Counted from the first letter of the stretch, positions 11,493 through 23,953 are shown. The stretch: 64,000 bases of DNA from Puccinia triticina (GCF_026914185.1 NC_070571.1:3472001-3536000), one strand, 5' to 3'. Numbers and translations are program-made. The notes: generated by a model from the letters alone, not told the origin.

Positions 11493-11893
11493 GATTATTT
11501 TGATGTAGATTTGATGGATGAAAATCCTAAAAAGGAGCTGCTATAGTCTGATTAGTCTCATAATATCTCATAAATGGATAATTCTTGGGTGTTGCTGCAA
11601 CAATATCTGAACCGGGGCTAATATTTATTTCATGATATTGGTACCAATATGATCAGCAATGTTAAGATATTCATTTGGTTCAGCTATTGACCATGAAAAT
11701 CTCAAAATGTGGCAGCTAGAGTCTCATGGGTCTCACACTATTCCCAACTTGGGGTTTTATTTGTGTTTCTGACACTATATCTCAACAGGCAATGGTGATT
11801 ATTTCAAGATATTGGTACAAGAATATTATTTCATCTCCAAATATTATTTTGGTATAGCTTTCATATATGGAATTCCCAAAAAGGAGCTGCTAT
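11493..11893 (+). repeat. About 172-bp satellite, outer array, block 2
   Basis: Just over two satellite units between elements B and C, in the same orientation as block 1. Contains AAAAAGGAGCTGCTATAGTCTG, TTCATGATATTGGTACC and GTGTTTCTGACACTATATCTCAAC-type segments. It ends in GAGCTGCTAT, where element C is inserted. Confidence 0.8.
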
Positions 11894-13073
11894 CACCAGG
11901 AAAAAAAATAGTCACTTGATGGCAAGTGACATGATGCAGCTTTGGTTTCTGCTCCAGAGCTACTCCAGCGCTGCTCCAAGTCTGCTCCACCAGCACTTGT
12001 AGAGCTTGCAGGACTGCACCAGAGCACTCAATGTGGCACAGTAAGCTGATCCTAATTTTTTCCCAGGAACAGCTGAGCAGTAGGCATTGACTGAGCCTGG
12101 GCCAAAGCTGAGAATTGGCTGAGCCTGGGCCACAGCTGAGCATTGGATATTCCAAGCCTGAAAAAAATCCAAGTGTCAGCTGGAACAAGAATATTCCAAA
12201 TCTGAGCATCAGCTTACCCAACAATGGTCCAAAGCTGAGTATCATCTTGGAAAAGGCTTGTGCAGAGCTTAGGATCAGCTGGGACAATACTGTTCCAAAG
12301 ATTAACACCAGCTGGGCCAAAACTTTTCAAAAGCTGAGCATCAGCTGAGCCAATGCTGGTACAAAGCTGAGCATTGGCTGAGCCAAGGCTGTTCTAAAGC
12401 TGAGTATCAGATGTTTTGAGACTATTCAAAAGATTAATATCACCTGAGCCAAGGCTGGTCCACAGCTGAGCATCAGCTGAGCCAAGGCTGGTCCACAGCT
12501 GAGCATCAGCTGAGCATCAGCTGAGCCAAGGCTGGTCCACAGCTGAGCATTGTCTTAGCCAAGTTTGGTCCACAGCTGAGCATCAGCTGAGCCAAGGCTG
12601 GTCCACAGATGAGCATAAGCTGTTACAGGAGTGGTCAGACTCAGAATCTTAGCATTGGCTGGGCCAAGATTTATCCAAAGCTGAAAATCAGCTGAGCCAA
12701 TACTGGTCCAAAGCTGAGCATTGGCTGGGCCAATGATAGTCCTAATCTGAGTCTAAGCTGAGCCATGACTGGAATAAAGCTGAAAATAAGCTGGGCCAGG
12801 ACTGCTTCTGATCTGGGCAACAAAGCTGAGCATGAGCTGGGGCACCAAAGCTGAGCATAAGCTGGGAGCTAAAGCTGAGTATCAGCTGACCAGAAATGGG
12901 GATCAGTGGTGCCCAGCAAAAACTGAGGATCTCCTGTGGAAATTCTTAAACTGGTTAGATGGTGGGTAGATGGTGGGTAGATGATGGGTAGATGGTGGGT
13001 AGATGGTGGGTAGCCCGCTGGAGCTGGCATGATGTCACTTGTCATCAAGTGACTATTTTTTTTTTCCCTGGTG
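11894..13073. mobile_element. CACTA-like non-autonomous element C (TIR CACCAGGAAAAAAAATAGTC)
   Basis: Left end CACCAGGAAAAAAAATAGTC, followed by ACTTGATG and CAAGTGACATGATG. The inverted right end is TGTCACTTG, TCATCAAGTGACTA, a T-run and CCCTGGTG at 13073. The 3-bp duplication TAT flanks it (11891-11893 and 13074-13076). Joining the flanks gives gagctgctatagt, the normal satellite sequence. The 1180-bp element has no coding capacity and is filled by a minisatellite of about 32 bp. Its CACCAGG end resembles that of element D. Confidence 0.85.
12100..12895. repeat. About 32-bp minisatellite (ctgagcatcagctgagccaa)
   Basis: Degenerate tandem copies of a unit near CTGAGCATCAGCTGAGCCAA followed by GGCTGGTCCAAAG, about 24 copies, best conserved at 12440-12600. 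It is specific to element C. A separate 14-bp tract, AGATGGTGGGTAG repeated four to five times, lies at about 12955-13015 near the right end. Confidence 0.8.
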
Positions 13074-13076
13074 TAT

Positions 13077-13478
13077 AGTGTGATTAGTCTCAAAATATTG
13101 CCTCATTGGGTATTTTTTGGTGTTTCTGCCACTGTATCTCATCCCGCAATGGAAATAGTTTCATGATATTGATACCCATATGATAAGAGATATTTAAAGA
13201 TTCATTTGGGTCAGATTTTGCCCAAGAAAATCTCAATATGTGGCAGCTAAAGTCTCATGGGTCTCAAAATATCACCAAATTGGGTTTTTCTTGGTGTTTC
13301 TGCCACTACATCTCCACGGGGATGGTTATTATTTCATGATATTGGTACCAGAATGTCCATTTATTTCCCTGGATCATTTTTGTGTATCTTTCATGGATTG
13401 AAATCCCAGAAGGAGCTGCTCGCTTAGTCTCAAAATATCTCCTAATTTGGTAATTCTTTGGTGTTTCTGCAACAATAT
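13077..13478 (+). repeat. About 172-bp satellite, outer array, block 3
   Basis: Just over two satellite units between elements C and D, same orientation as blocks 1 and 2. The last unit breaks off at GTGTTTCTGCAACAATAT, where element D is inserted; the rest of that unit is at 27899. Confidence 0.8.
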
Positions 13479-13926
13479 CACCAGGGGGGAATGTGTGGCA
13501 CTCTCTCAGACCGTAATTTCATCAGTCAAATGGTCTGATGTGAGTTCAATGTCAGTTATAACTCTTTCAAGTTTCTTCCCCATACAAGGGTAACTGTAGG
13601 TGTATTTGTTGCAAAATGATCTTGAACTCAATGTCAACAGATAAAAATCTCTCTGTTAACATGTTTTGTTTTATTCATCTTGATCACAATTCTGGACGTG
13701 AACTTCAATGTACAATTTTTTTGCCATGACTGTGAATATCCTTATGCTCAAAAATATCCTTGACAGAATGACAAGTATTATTTTTCAGAGCTGATTTTTT
13801 CAATTCAAAACACATGTAAAATAAAATCATTAAAAAAGCTTGTGAAATATAGCAACTGCAAAATCTCAGCCAGCTGATATATATTAAGAATCCTTGTGGT
13901 ATATTTCTGCCATGCCTATTCTCATG

Positions 13927-14700
13927 CACTGCAAGAAAACTCTAGAAACTGCTTGCAGTTGAGATGCAGCAAGCTTGAATCAAGCCTCAGCTCAAGCTGG
14001 AGTCAAGCACCCAAATTCCATGCTGGTGCACCTTCAGTGTGTACCTTGTTTGGGCCTGGCATCTCAATGCTTAATTACATGCTGTAGTGCATATGCAGTA
14101 GGCTGAGACAAATGTTCAACCTTGCAAATGAGCATCCCCCTGAGCACCCTTTTATTTGCTTTTAGAAAACACTCCATGTGCCATTGAATCCAGCCAGAAT
14201 AACATAGAAAGGGTATGCACACATGAAAGGGATATGTACATATGAGAGGAATATGTACGCTTGAAAGGGGAATTTGAAAAGGTGTATTAACACATAGAAG
14301 GGATATGTAATGAATGCATCAAAGGGGTATGTAATCATGAAAGGGGTATGTATGCATGAAAGGGGTATGTGCAGTAAGGGGTATTTGCACATGAAAGGGA
14401 TATGTGAACATCAAAGGGGTATGTAAACCTGAATGATGAAAGGGTTAAAAAGGATGTAAAAAACTCATAAACATGAAATGGTCATGAAAGCATGATGAAA
14501 GGGGTATGTACACATTGTGAAAGAGAATAGACATTCACATGAAAGGGATACATACACATGAAAGGGATGCACACACATAAAAGGGATACATGTACATGAA
14601 AGGGATACATGCACATGAAAGGGATACATGCACATGAAAGGGATACACGCACATGAAAGGGGTATGTCCACATAAGGGATATGTACACATTAAAACCTGG
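13927..14700. mobile_element. Truncated second copy of element A
   Basis: Starts CACTGCAAGAAAACTCTAGA at 13927 and follows element A closely for about 250 bases, including AAGCTGGAGTCAAGCACCC and TGTACCTTGTT. It then carries the same CACATGAAAGGG minisatellite (14205-14690). The right terminal repeat is missing, so no duplication can be checked. The right boundary, near 14700, is approximate. Confidence 0.75.
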
Positions 14701-15219
14701 GTAACTTGTGATTTCACTCAGTCTCCTTGCAAGGTGAAATTTGAACAATCCTAGAGGATTTTTCCACTACCATTTTTACCAAGAATGTTCCACCTATGAA
14801 GAATAAATTTAGAAGTGCCATCAGCTGTTCATTTGGCACCATGCACCTTGCATATGTAAATCAACACAGGGTAGTTACGTTACCCTACGTTATCCGCATG
14901 ATATCCGTAACGTAACTTCCCTCGTTATCTGCTACGACCTGTTACGTTAGTAGTAACGGTTCATTTGTTGGATATCCTGTTAGCGTAACGGAGACTTTTG
15001 TCGTTCTTTCCCAGCGCGGCGCTAAATTAACTGAGAGTAACAAATTGTAATGTTGATAACGTGTCAGAATGCCTGTATTACCCCTTGCCTTTGCCTAAAA
15101 AAAACTCTCCTGTACACATGGCTTGTGGGCTTGCCTGACCCGCCCCAAACACCCCTGTCCTTGCCATTTCCCCTCCTTCCCCACTGAACCAACACTACCT
15201 ATCAGAAACCGTCTTCGCC

Positions 15220-17025
15220 ATGGCGCCCGCAAGTCAACAGCCGGCAGAAGAAGCTGAAGATAATGGCGCTCAAAGTGAACAGTCCCAATTGCGTTGGTCT
15301 AGACGTGCCTCATTGGTGTCAATTGCGCCAAATATGATCCCTACTTTGTCAGACTCTTGAGTACAAATCACTAGACCACCGGCACAATCTCAAAAAAGGC
15401 ATGTGGTTCCTTCTTTGGAATCCAAGCAGTCAAACACAAATGGTAAAACATCTAAGAATAGGAAGGTGACCAAGAAACCTCGTCAAGTTGCATCTTTGAA
15501 AGCTACGGGCAGCGCAAAAAAAAGTACTCCTCAGAAGACCTTGAAAAGCCAGATCCAGAAATCTGTGGCGGAAAAATCAGTAAGAAGCGTGTTATACTTA
15601 TGAACTCTGTCTCCTTATACAATTGATGGAGTTGCTGCTTTATTTTGTGAAAATATTTATCTTGTTCTGGGTGATTAAAAGATCAATCAAGCAGACAAAG
15701 ATTACGACTACGACCAAGTTTCAGACAACAGATTGGTCGAGATTCAACCGAGAGAAGTGAAAAAGAAGGAAGAAAAGTTCACCGATGTGACCGACTATTT
15801 CCATCCTCCTTTTTTTAAGGAAGACAAAGCAGAAAAGGGGGGAGAGCCCTTGAATTACAAGTGTTGCTGGTGCCACAAGGTGTACTGTGTACACAGCTCA
15901 ACAGATGGAAATCTCACTATGCATTGTGAAGGCTCCAATCAAGCCGGTAGGAACGCTAAGGGCTGCCCAAAACAAAATGAAGCTAAGGCGTCCGGCACAA
16001 AATTACCGCCTTCGATTGCCAAGAAGCGACTGATTGATGGAAATCAAATCCCAATGAGCTCATTTCTTCAAGCAAAGCCTGTCTTTGTCAACCGTGTTTT
16101 GAACCAGATCGTCATGATTTGGCAAGTAAGACAGGCGATTGCATGGGCCCGAATTGAAGACACATTCCTTTGTGCGGCGTTCTTATATGCAAACCCCAAG
16201 GCGTTACTCTTTGGTAAACAATGGTCGGCAGACGAGTCTAAAACGCTTTATGTTGTGTTGAAGACGACCGTGTTTGAGGATTTAAAGGTCAGATCAATTC
16301 ATGGTAATACAAACAAGGTGAAAAGGTACTTATCTGTGTTTTTTGGTTTTTTGAACAGAAACTTGACACAAAATTTACCCTCATCCACAATGTTTGGACA
16401 ACAAAGGGTAATAGATTTGCCTTCATTGGCGCGGCAATGGCCTACGTCGACTCCAACTGGGATTATGTTGTTTGTCACATCGCGCTCAAAATGATTCCTT
16501 GGAAGCACCATGGGAATCCACTAGCCCGTCCAATTGCTGCTCTCCTTAAGGAACATGATCTTTACAAGAAGATGTTAGTGCAGACAACTGATTCCGGCTC
16601 CAACAACAATACCATGGCGAGCACCATGTATCAACTCCTGAACAGTAATAATCCGTTGAATGAATCCAAAGACTCTTGGGACCCAGCCAGCATGCACATC
16701 AAATGCTTCTGCCATAAGCTGGCTTTGATTGTGAATGCTGGCTTGGATGTGTTGTCTCTTAAAACTTTGCCTCCTGGTAAGGCTAAGGAATCAGTCCTCG
16801 GCTTCTTTCCTGTACACGGCAAGGTACTTGAAGAGGATGAAACCGAATCGCTTGAGGGAGCTCCTGAAGTCAAAGTAGCCCCCGGCCCAAAGACAAACCC
16901 AGCTGTGATTGAAGAGGACAACAAAGACAATTGGCAAAGCGACTATGGCAATGCCGACAATATTTGCGACGATGAATCTGCTGCTGCTTTCAATACCGGC
17001 GCCACTGACTTGGCTGACATGGCTA
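15220..17025 (+). pseudogene. hAT transposase, 5' part (BED-type finger and first catalytic half)
   Basis: Likely start at 15220 (MAPASQQ...), followed by a basic Lys/Ser-rich segment. The frame then has a TGA at about 15358. A BED-like zinc finger is at about 15861-15930 (CCWCHKVYCVHSS ... TMHC). The hAT core follows: VWTTKGNRFAFIGAAMAY, then VQTTDSGSNNN (catalytic Asp region, about 16580) and IKCFCHKLALIVNAGL (about 16700). Likely introns are 15581 to about 15690 and about 16288-16359 (acceptor TTTTTGAACAG). An acidic stretch (EEDETESLEG) lies at about 16830. The frame runs to 17025, where element E interrupts it after codons for ADMA. The enzyme would cut and paste hAT DNA as a nuclear dimer. 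It is inactive here because of the stop and the insertion. Confidence 0.85.
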
Positions 17026-17690
17026 CACTACCAAGATGGATGAATTTGCGATGTCATATATTGATCAATATAGCGTATATTGATCAATTTATATTGATCA
17101 TTTTTTTTTTATTTTATTATTATTCCGGTTGATACCTTTGTCTTTGTTCCATGTCTCCTTAATACTCTTCTATAATCTCTCTCCTTTGCCCTGTGTTAGC
17201 TTCAAGCCACAGGAATCCTTTTTTTTTTTTTGCCTGATAAAATTAATGAATTTCTACATACACCATTCAATTCTTCCTGAAAATGCAAGTTTTAGGATTA
17301 ATCCAGGGTAGCTGAGGGGTCTCAAATTCTTTTTTCTTTTTTTTAAATCAACAATGGATGTTATCAGAAGTCTCAGAATCTACTTTTTTTCAAAAAAAAA
17401 AAAAACATTGACCCCTGACCTCTCTCATGATACCATCCTGCACTCATTCTTAACTTGGTTGGTTGAACTTCTTGAAGATATTGCATATCATACTGGGAGT
17501 ACTACATGCATAGAAGGCCTTTTTAAAATTAGTTCACCATGGTTTAGCATATTTTTGTCAGGTTCTTTTTTTATCTACTTTTGTTATCAACCACAGATTG
17601 ATGAGGAATATTTCCTCAGAAAATTTCATTGAGAAATTTTTCTGCATATTGAACCCAGAAATATTATATTTGGGGTCACATCCCTTATGC
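17026..17690 (+). repeat. Left long terminal inverted repeat of element E
   Basis: Pairs with 23325-23953 in inverted orientation. Landmarks in order: the TATTGATCAATATAG palindromes (17055-17100), TTGATACCTTTGTCT, the T-tract near 17220, CTTCCTGAAAATGCAAG, GGGTAGCTGAGGGGTCT, ACCCCTGACCTCTCTCATGA and GGGGTCACATCCCTTATGCA. Differences are mainly in homopolymer lengths and a few substitutions, so the arms are similar but not identical. Confidence 0.85.
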
Positions 17691-20600
17691 AGCAGCTATA
17701 ATCTGATCAGTTGCCAAGTAGCACTACTTTGGTTGTTTCTTGGTGTTTCTGCGACTATATCTCATCCCAGCCTGGTAATTCTTCCAAAATGTTGGTACCA
17801 AAATGTTGACAAGCACACAGAGTTTCATAATGTACCTTTTCTGACCAAAAAACCCCCAAATTCAGCAGCTACAGTCTGATCAGTTTCCAAATATCACTAC
17901 TTTGGTAGTTTCTGGGTGTTTCTGTTGCTATATCTCATCCCAGCGTGGAAATTCTTCTGCCATATGGTTACCAAAGTGTTTATCAGCGGCCAAAGTTTCA
18001 TTAAGTACCTTTGCTGACCACAAAACCCCCAAATGTAGCAGCTACAGTCTGATCAGTTTCCAAATATCACTACCTTGGCAGTTTCTGGGTGTTTCTGCCA
18101 ATATATCTCATCCCAGTGTGGGTATTCTTCTGCCATATGATTACCAAAATGTTCAAAAGCCCCCAAAGTTTCATTATGTACCTTTGCTGACCACAAAACC
18201 CCGACATGAAGCAGGTACAGTCTGGTCAGTTTCCAAATATCACTACTTTGGTAGTTTCTGGGTGTTTCTGCCATTATATCTCATCCCAGCATGGGAATTC
18301 TTCTGCCAGGATGTTACCAAAATGTTTACAAGCTGCCAAATTTCCATTATGTACCTTTACTGACCACAAAACCCCCAAATGTAGCAGCTACAGTCTGATC
18401 AGTTTGCAAATATCACTACTTTGGTAGTTTCTGGGTGTTTCTGCCACTGTATCTCATCCCACCGTGGGAATCCTTCTGCCATATGGTTACCAAAATGTTA
18501 ACAAGCGTCCAAAATTTCTTCACGTACCTTTGTTCACCACAAAACCCCCAAATGTAGCAGCTACAGTCTGATCAGTTTCCAAATATCACTACTTTGGCAG
18601 TTTCTGGGTGTTTCTGCCACTATATCCCATCCCAGCGTGGGTATCCTTCTGCCATATGGTTAGCAGAATGTTTAAAAGCGTTCAAAATTGCATCACATAC
18701 CTTTGTCCACCACAAAACCCCCAAATGTAGCAGCTACAGTCTGATCAGTTTCCAAATATCACTACTTTGGTAGCTTCTAGGTGTTTCTGCCGCTATATCT
18801 CATCCCACCGTGGGTATTCTTCTGCCATATGGTTACCAGAATGTTTACAAGCCCCCAAAGTTTCATTATGAACCTTTGCTGACCACAAAATCCCCAAATG
18901 TAGCAGCTACAGTCTGATCAGTTTCCAAATATCACTACTTTGGCAGTTTCTGGGTGTTTCTGCCACTATATCTCATCCCAGCGTGCGTATCCTTCTGCCA
19001 TATGGTTACCAAAATGTTTACAAGCATCCAAAATTTCATGACGTACCTTTGTTTACCACAAAATCCCCAAATGTAGCAGCTACATTCTGAACAGTTTCCA
19101 AATATCACTACTTTGGTAGCTTCTGGGTGTTTCTGCCGCTATATCTCATCCCACCATGGGTATCCTTCTGCCATATGGTTACCAAAATGTTTACAAGCAT
19201 CCAAAATTTCATGACGTACCTTGGTTTACCACAAAACCCCCAAATGTAGCAACAACACTCTGATCGGTTTCCAAATATCACTACTTTGGCAGTTTCTGGG
19301 TGTTTCTGCCACTATATCCCATCCCAGCGTGGGTATCCTTCTGCCATATGGTTACCAAAATGTTTAAAAGCGTCCGAAATTTCATTACGTACCTTTGTTC
19401 ACCACAAAACCCCCAAATGTAGCAGCTACAGTCTGATCAGTTTCCAAATATCACTACTTTGGCAGTTTCTGGGTGTTTCTGCCACTATATCTCATCCCGG
19501 CGTGGGTATCCTTCTGCCATATGGTTACCACAATGTTTAAAAGGGTCCAAGATTTCATTACATACCTTTGTTCACCACAAAACCCCCAAATGTAGCAGCT
19601 ACAGTCTGATCAGTTTCCAAATATCACTACTTTGGTAGTTTCTGGGTGTTTCTGCCACTATATCCCATCCCAGCGTGGGTATCCTTCTGCCATATGGTTA
19701 CCAAAATGTTTAAGAGCGTCCAAAATTTCCTTACATACCTTTGTCCACCACAAAACCCCCAAATGTAGCAGCTACAGTCTGATCAGTTTCCAAATATCAC
19801 TACTTTGACATTTTCTGGGTGTTTCTGCCACTATATCTCATCCCACCGTGGGTATTCTTCTGCCATATGGGCACCAAGATGTTTACAAACCCCCAAAGTA
19901 TCAATATGTACCTTTGCTGACCACAAAACCCCCAAATGTAGCAGCTACAGTCTGATCAGTTTCCAAATATCACTACTTTGGCAGTTTCTGGGTGTTTCTG
20001 CCACTATATCTCATCCCAGCGTGGGTATCCTTCTGCCATATGGTTACCAAAATGTTTACAAGCATACAAAATTTCATGATGTACCTTTGTTTACCACAAA
20101 ACCCCCAAATGTAGCAACTACACTCTGATCGGTTTCCAAATATCACTACTTTGGCAGTTTCTGGGTGTTTCTGCCACTATATCCCATCCCAGCGTGGGTA
20201 TCCTTCTGCCATATGGTTACCAAAATGTTTAAAAGCGTCCAAAATTTCATTACGTACCTTTGTTCACCACAAAACCCCCAAATGTAGCAGCTACAGTCTG
20301 ATCAGTTTCCAAATATCACTACTTTGGCAGTTTCTGGGTGTTTCTGCCACTATATCTCATCCCAGCGTGGGTATCCTTCTGCCATATGGTTACCACAATG
20401 TTTAAAAGGGTCCAAGATTTCATTACATACCTTTGTTCACCACAAAACCCCCAAATGTAGCAGCTACAGTCTGATCAGTTTCCAAATATCACTACTTTGG
20501 TAGTTTCTGGGTGTTTCTGCCACTATATCTCATCTCACCGTGGGTATTCTTCTGCCATATGGGCACCAAGATGTTTACAAGCGTCCGAAATTTCATTACT

Positions 20601-22330
20601 TACCTTTCTTCACCACAAAACCCCCAAATGTAGCAGCTACAGTCTGATCAGTTTCCAAATATCACCACTTTGGCAGTTTCTGCCACTATATCTCACCCCA
20701 GTGTGGGTATTCTTCTGCCATATGTTTACCAAAATGTTGACAAGCCCCGAAAATTTTATTATGTATCTTTGCTGACCACAAAACCCCCAAATGTAGCAGC
20801 TACAGTCTGATCAGTTTCCAAATATCACTACTTTGGCAGTTTCTGGGTGTTTCTGCCACTAAATCTCATCCCAGTGTGGGAATTCGTCCGCCATATGGTT
20901 ACCAAAATTTCTGCAAGCGGCCAAAAGTTCATTATGTACTTTTGCTCACCACAAAACCCACCAATGTAGCAGCAGACGTCTGATCAGTTTCCAAATATCA
21001 CTACTTTGGTAGTTTCTGGGTGTTTCTGCCACTATATCCCATCGCAGCGTGGGTATCCTTCTGCCATATGGTTACCAAAATGTTGAAAAGCCCCCAAAAT
21101 TTTATTATGTATCTTTGCTGACCACAAAACCCCCAAATGTAGCAGCTACAGTCTGATCGGTTTCCAAATATCACTACTTTGGCAGTTTCTGGGTGTTTCT
21201 GCCACTATATCTCATCCCAGTGTGGGAATTCTTCCGCCATATGGTTACCAAAATTTCTGCAAGCGGCCAAAAGTTCATTATGTACTTTTGCTCACCACAA
21301 AACCCACAAATGTAGCAGCAGAAGTCTGATCAGTTTCCAAATATCACTACTTTGGTAGTTTCTGGGTCTTTCTGCCACTATATCTCATCGCAGCGTGGGT
21401 ATCCTTCTGCCACATGGGCACCAAAATGTTCACAAGAGTCCAAAATTCTATCACATACCTTTGTTCACCACAAAACCCCCAACTGTAGCAGCTACAGTGT
21501 GATCAGTTTCCAAATATCACTACTTTGGCAGTTTCTGGGTGTTTCTGCCACCATATCTCATCCCAGCATGGGTATCCTTCTGCCATATGGTAACCAAAAT
21601 GTTTACAAGCCCCCGAAGTTTCATTATGTACCTTTGCTGACCACAAAGCCCCCAAATGTAGCAGCTACAGTCTGATCAGTTTCCAAATATCACTACTTTG
21701 GCAGTTTCTGGGTGTTCCTGCCACTATATCTCATCCGTGTGGGTATTCTTCTGCCACATGATTACCAAAATGTTAACAAGCGTCCAAAATTTCATTATGT
21801 ACCTTTGTTCTCCATAAAACCCCCAAATGTAGCAGCTACAGTCTGATCGGTTTCCAAATATCACTACTTCGGCAGTTTCTGGGTGTTTTTGCCACTATAT
21901 CTCATCCCAGCGTGGGTATCCTTCTGCCATATGGTTCCCAAAATGTTTACAAGCCCCCAAAGGTCTATTTTGTGCCTTTGCTGACCACAAAACCCCAAAT
22001 GTAGCAGCTACAGTCTGATTAGTTTTGAAATATCACTACTTTGGTAGTTTCTGGGTGTTTCTGCCACTATATCTCATCCCAGCGTGGGTATTCTTCTGCC
22101 AAATAGTTACCAAAATGTTCAGAAGCCCCCAAAGTATCATTATGTACCTTTGCTGACCACAAAACCCCAAAATGTAGCAGCTACAGTCTCATCAGTTTCA
22201 AAATATCACTACTTTGGCAGTTTCTGGGTGTTTCTGCCACTGTATCTCATCCCAGCGTGGGTATTCTTCTGCCATATGGTTACCAAAATGTTGACAAGCG
22301 GCCAAAGTTTCATTATGTACCTTTTTTCAC
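17690..22330 (+). repeat. 173-bp satellite, long arm (about 27 units)
   Basis: Tandem unit with landmarks CAAATATCACTACTTTGG, TTTCTGGGTGTTTCTGCC, ACTATATCTCATCCCAGCG, TTCTGCCATATGGTTACC, then CACCACAAAACCCCCAAATG and TAGCAGCTACAGTCTGATCA. The GGGTGTTTCTG core lies at 18433, 18606, 18952, 19298, 19471 and 19644, exact multiples of 173. Units near the end of the arm (17.7 kb) are most diverged and those at 18.4-21 kb most alike. Short open frames of 80-107 codons recur with the unit and are by-products. Confidence 0.9.
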
Positions 22331-23325
22331 CATTTTGGCAACCATATGGCAGAAGAACACCCACGGTGGGATGAGATATAGTGGCAGAAACACCCAGAAA
22401 GTGCCAAAGTAGTGATATTTGGAAACTCAAGCGACTGTAGCTGCTACATTTGGGGGTTTTGTGGTGAACAAAGGTACATAATGAAATTTTGGACGCTTTT
22501 AAACATTTCGGTAACCATATGGCAGAAGAATTCCCACACTGGGATGAGATACAGTGGCAGAAACACCCATAAACTACCAAAGTAGTGATATTTGGAAACT
22601 GATCAGACTGTAGCTGCTACATTTGGGGGTTTTGTGGTCAGTAAAGGTACATAATGGAAATTTCTCCGCTTGTGAACATTTTGGTAACACTCTGGCAGAA
22701 GATTCCCCACGCTGGGATGAGATATAGTGACAGAAACAACCAGAAACTACTAAAGTAGTGATATTAGGAAACTGATCAGACTGTACCTGCTACATGTGGG
22801 GGTTTTGTGGTCAGTAAAGGAACATAATGGAACCTTGAGGGCTTCTCAATATTTTGGTAACCATATGGCAGAAGAATTCCCATGCTGGGATGAGATATAG
22901 TGGCAGAAACACCCAGAAACTGCCAAAGTAGTGATATTTGGAAACTGATCAAAGTTTAGCTGCTACATTTGGGGGTTTTGTGGTCAGCAAAGGTACATGA
23001 TAAAACTTTGGAGGCTTGTCAACATTTTGGTAACCATATGGCAGAAGAATACCCACACTGGGATGAGATATAGTGGCAGAAACACCCAGAAACTGCCAAA
23101 GTAGTGATATTTGGAAACTGATCAGACTGCAGCTGCTACATTTGGGGATTTTGTGGTCAGAAAAGGTACATTGTGAAACTTTGTGTGCTTGTAAACATTT
23201 TGGTACCAATATTCTTGAAGAATTTCCAGGCTGGGATGAGATATAGTCGCAGAAACACCAAGAAACAACCAAAGTAGTGCTATTTGGCAACTGATCAGAT
23301 TATAGCTGCTGCATAAGGGATGTGA
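22331..23325 (-). repeat. 173-bp satellite, short inverted arm (about 6 units)
   Basis: The same 173-bp unit in reverse orientation. The switch is at about 22331, where TACCTTTTTTCACCATTTTGG joins the two strands' versions. The last unit runs into the right terminal repeat exactly as the left one does (GATTATAGCTGCTGCATAAG). The arms are unequal, about 27 against 6 units, so copy number has changed in at least one arm since the palindrome formed. Confidence 0.9.
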
Positions 23326-23953
23326 CCCCAAATTTAATACCTCTGGGTTTTATATGCAGAAAAATTTCCCAATGAAATTATTGAGGAAATATTCCTCATC
23401 AATCTGTGGTTGATAACAAAAGTAGATAAAAAAAGAACCTGACAAAAATATGCTAAACCATGGTAAACTAATTTCAAAAAGGCCTTCTATGCATGTAGTA
23501 CTCCCAATATGATATGCAATATCTTCAGGAAGTTCAACCAACCAAGTGAAGAATGAGTGCAGGATTGTATCATGAGAGAGGTCAGGGGTCAATGTTTTTC
23601 CTTTTTTGAAAAAAAGTAGATTTGGAGACTTCTGATAACATCAATTTTTGATGTAAAAAAAAGAAAAAAAAATCAAGACCCCTCAGCTACCCTGGATCAA
23701 TCCTAAAACTTGCATTTTCAGGAAGAATTGAATGGTGTATGTAGAAATCCATGAATTTTATCAAAAAAGAAAAAAAAAAAAAAAAAAAATCCTGCGGCTT
23801 GAAGCTAACACAGGGGGGAAGAGTCTTAAGGAGACATGGAACACAGACAAAGGTATCAACAGGAATAAAACAAAAAATTGATCAATATAAATTGATCAAT
23901 ATACGCTATATTGATCAATATACGACATCGCAAATTCATCCATCTTGGTAGTG
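23325..23953 (-). repeat. Right long terminal inverted repeat of element E
   Basis: Inverted counterpart of 17026-17690, ending GATGTCG-type sequence, AATTCATCCATCTTGGTAGTG at 23953 when read on the plus strand. Contains the A-tract at 23766-23790 that pairs with the left T-tract and the TTGATCAATATA palindromes at 23877-23920. Confidence 0.85.

Larger units (their letters stand above)
17026..23953. mobile_element. CACTA-like foldback element E, 6.9 kb (TIR CACTACCAAGATGGATGAAT)
   Basis: Left end CACTACCAAGATGGATGAAT at 17026, exact inverted right end at 23953, and the 3-bp duplication CTA on both sides (17023-17025 and 23954-23956). The terminal inverted repeats are very long: they match over about 650 bases of unique sequence (17026-17690 against 23325-23953) and then continue into the satellite. 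The inside is a 173-bp satellite laid head-to-tail from 17690 to about 22330 and in the opposite orientation from there to about 23325. No protein is encoded. The layout recalls foldback elements (Drosophila FB, Galileo), while the ends and duplication fit CACTA/EnSpm. It splits the hAT transposase; removing it rejoins that reading frame. Confidence 0.9.

Noticed and set aside
17902..22580. Many 70-150-codon frames (VSGCFCHYISSQ, KCSSYSLISFQIS types) as a gene family
   Set aside because: They recur with the satellite period and are translations of the 173-bp unit.
17690..23325. CRISPR-like repeat array
   Set aside because: The whole 173-bp unit is conserved with no variable spacers, the array is in a eukaryotic transposon, and no cas genes exist.
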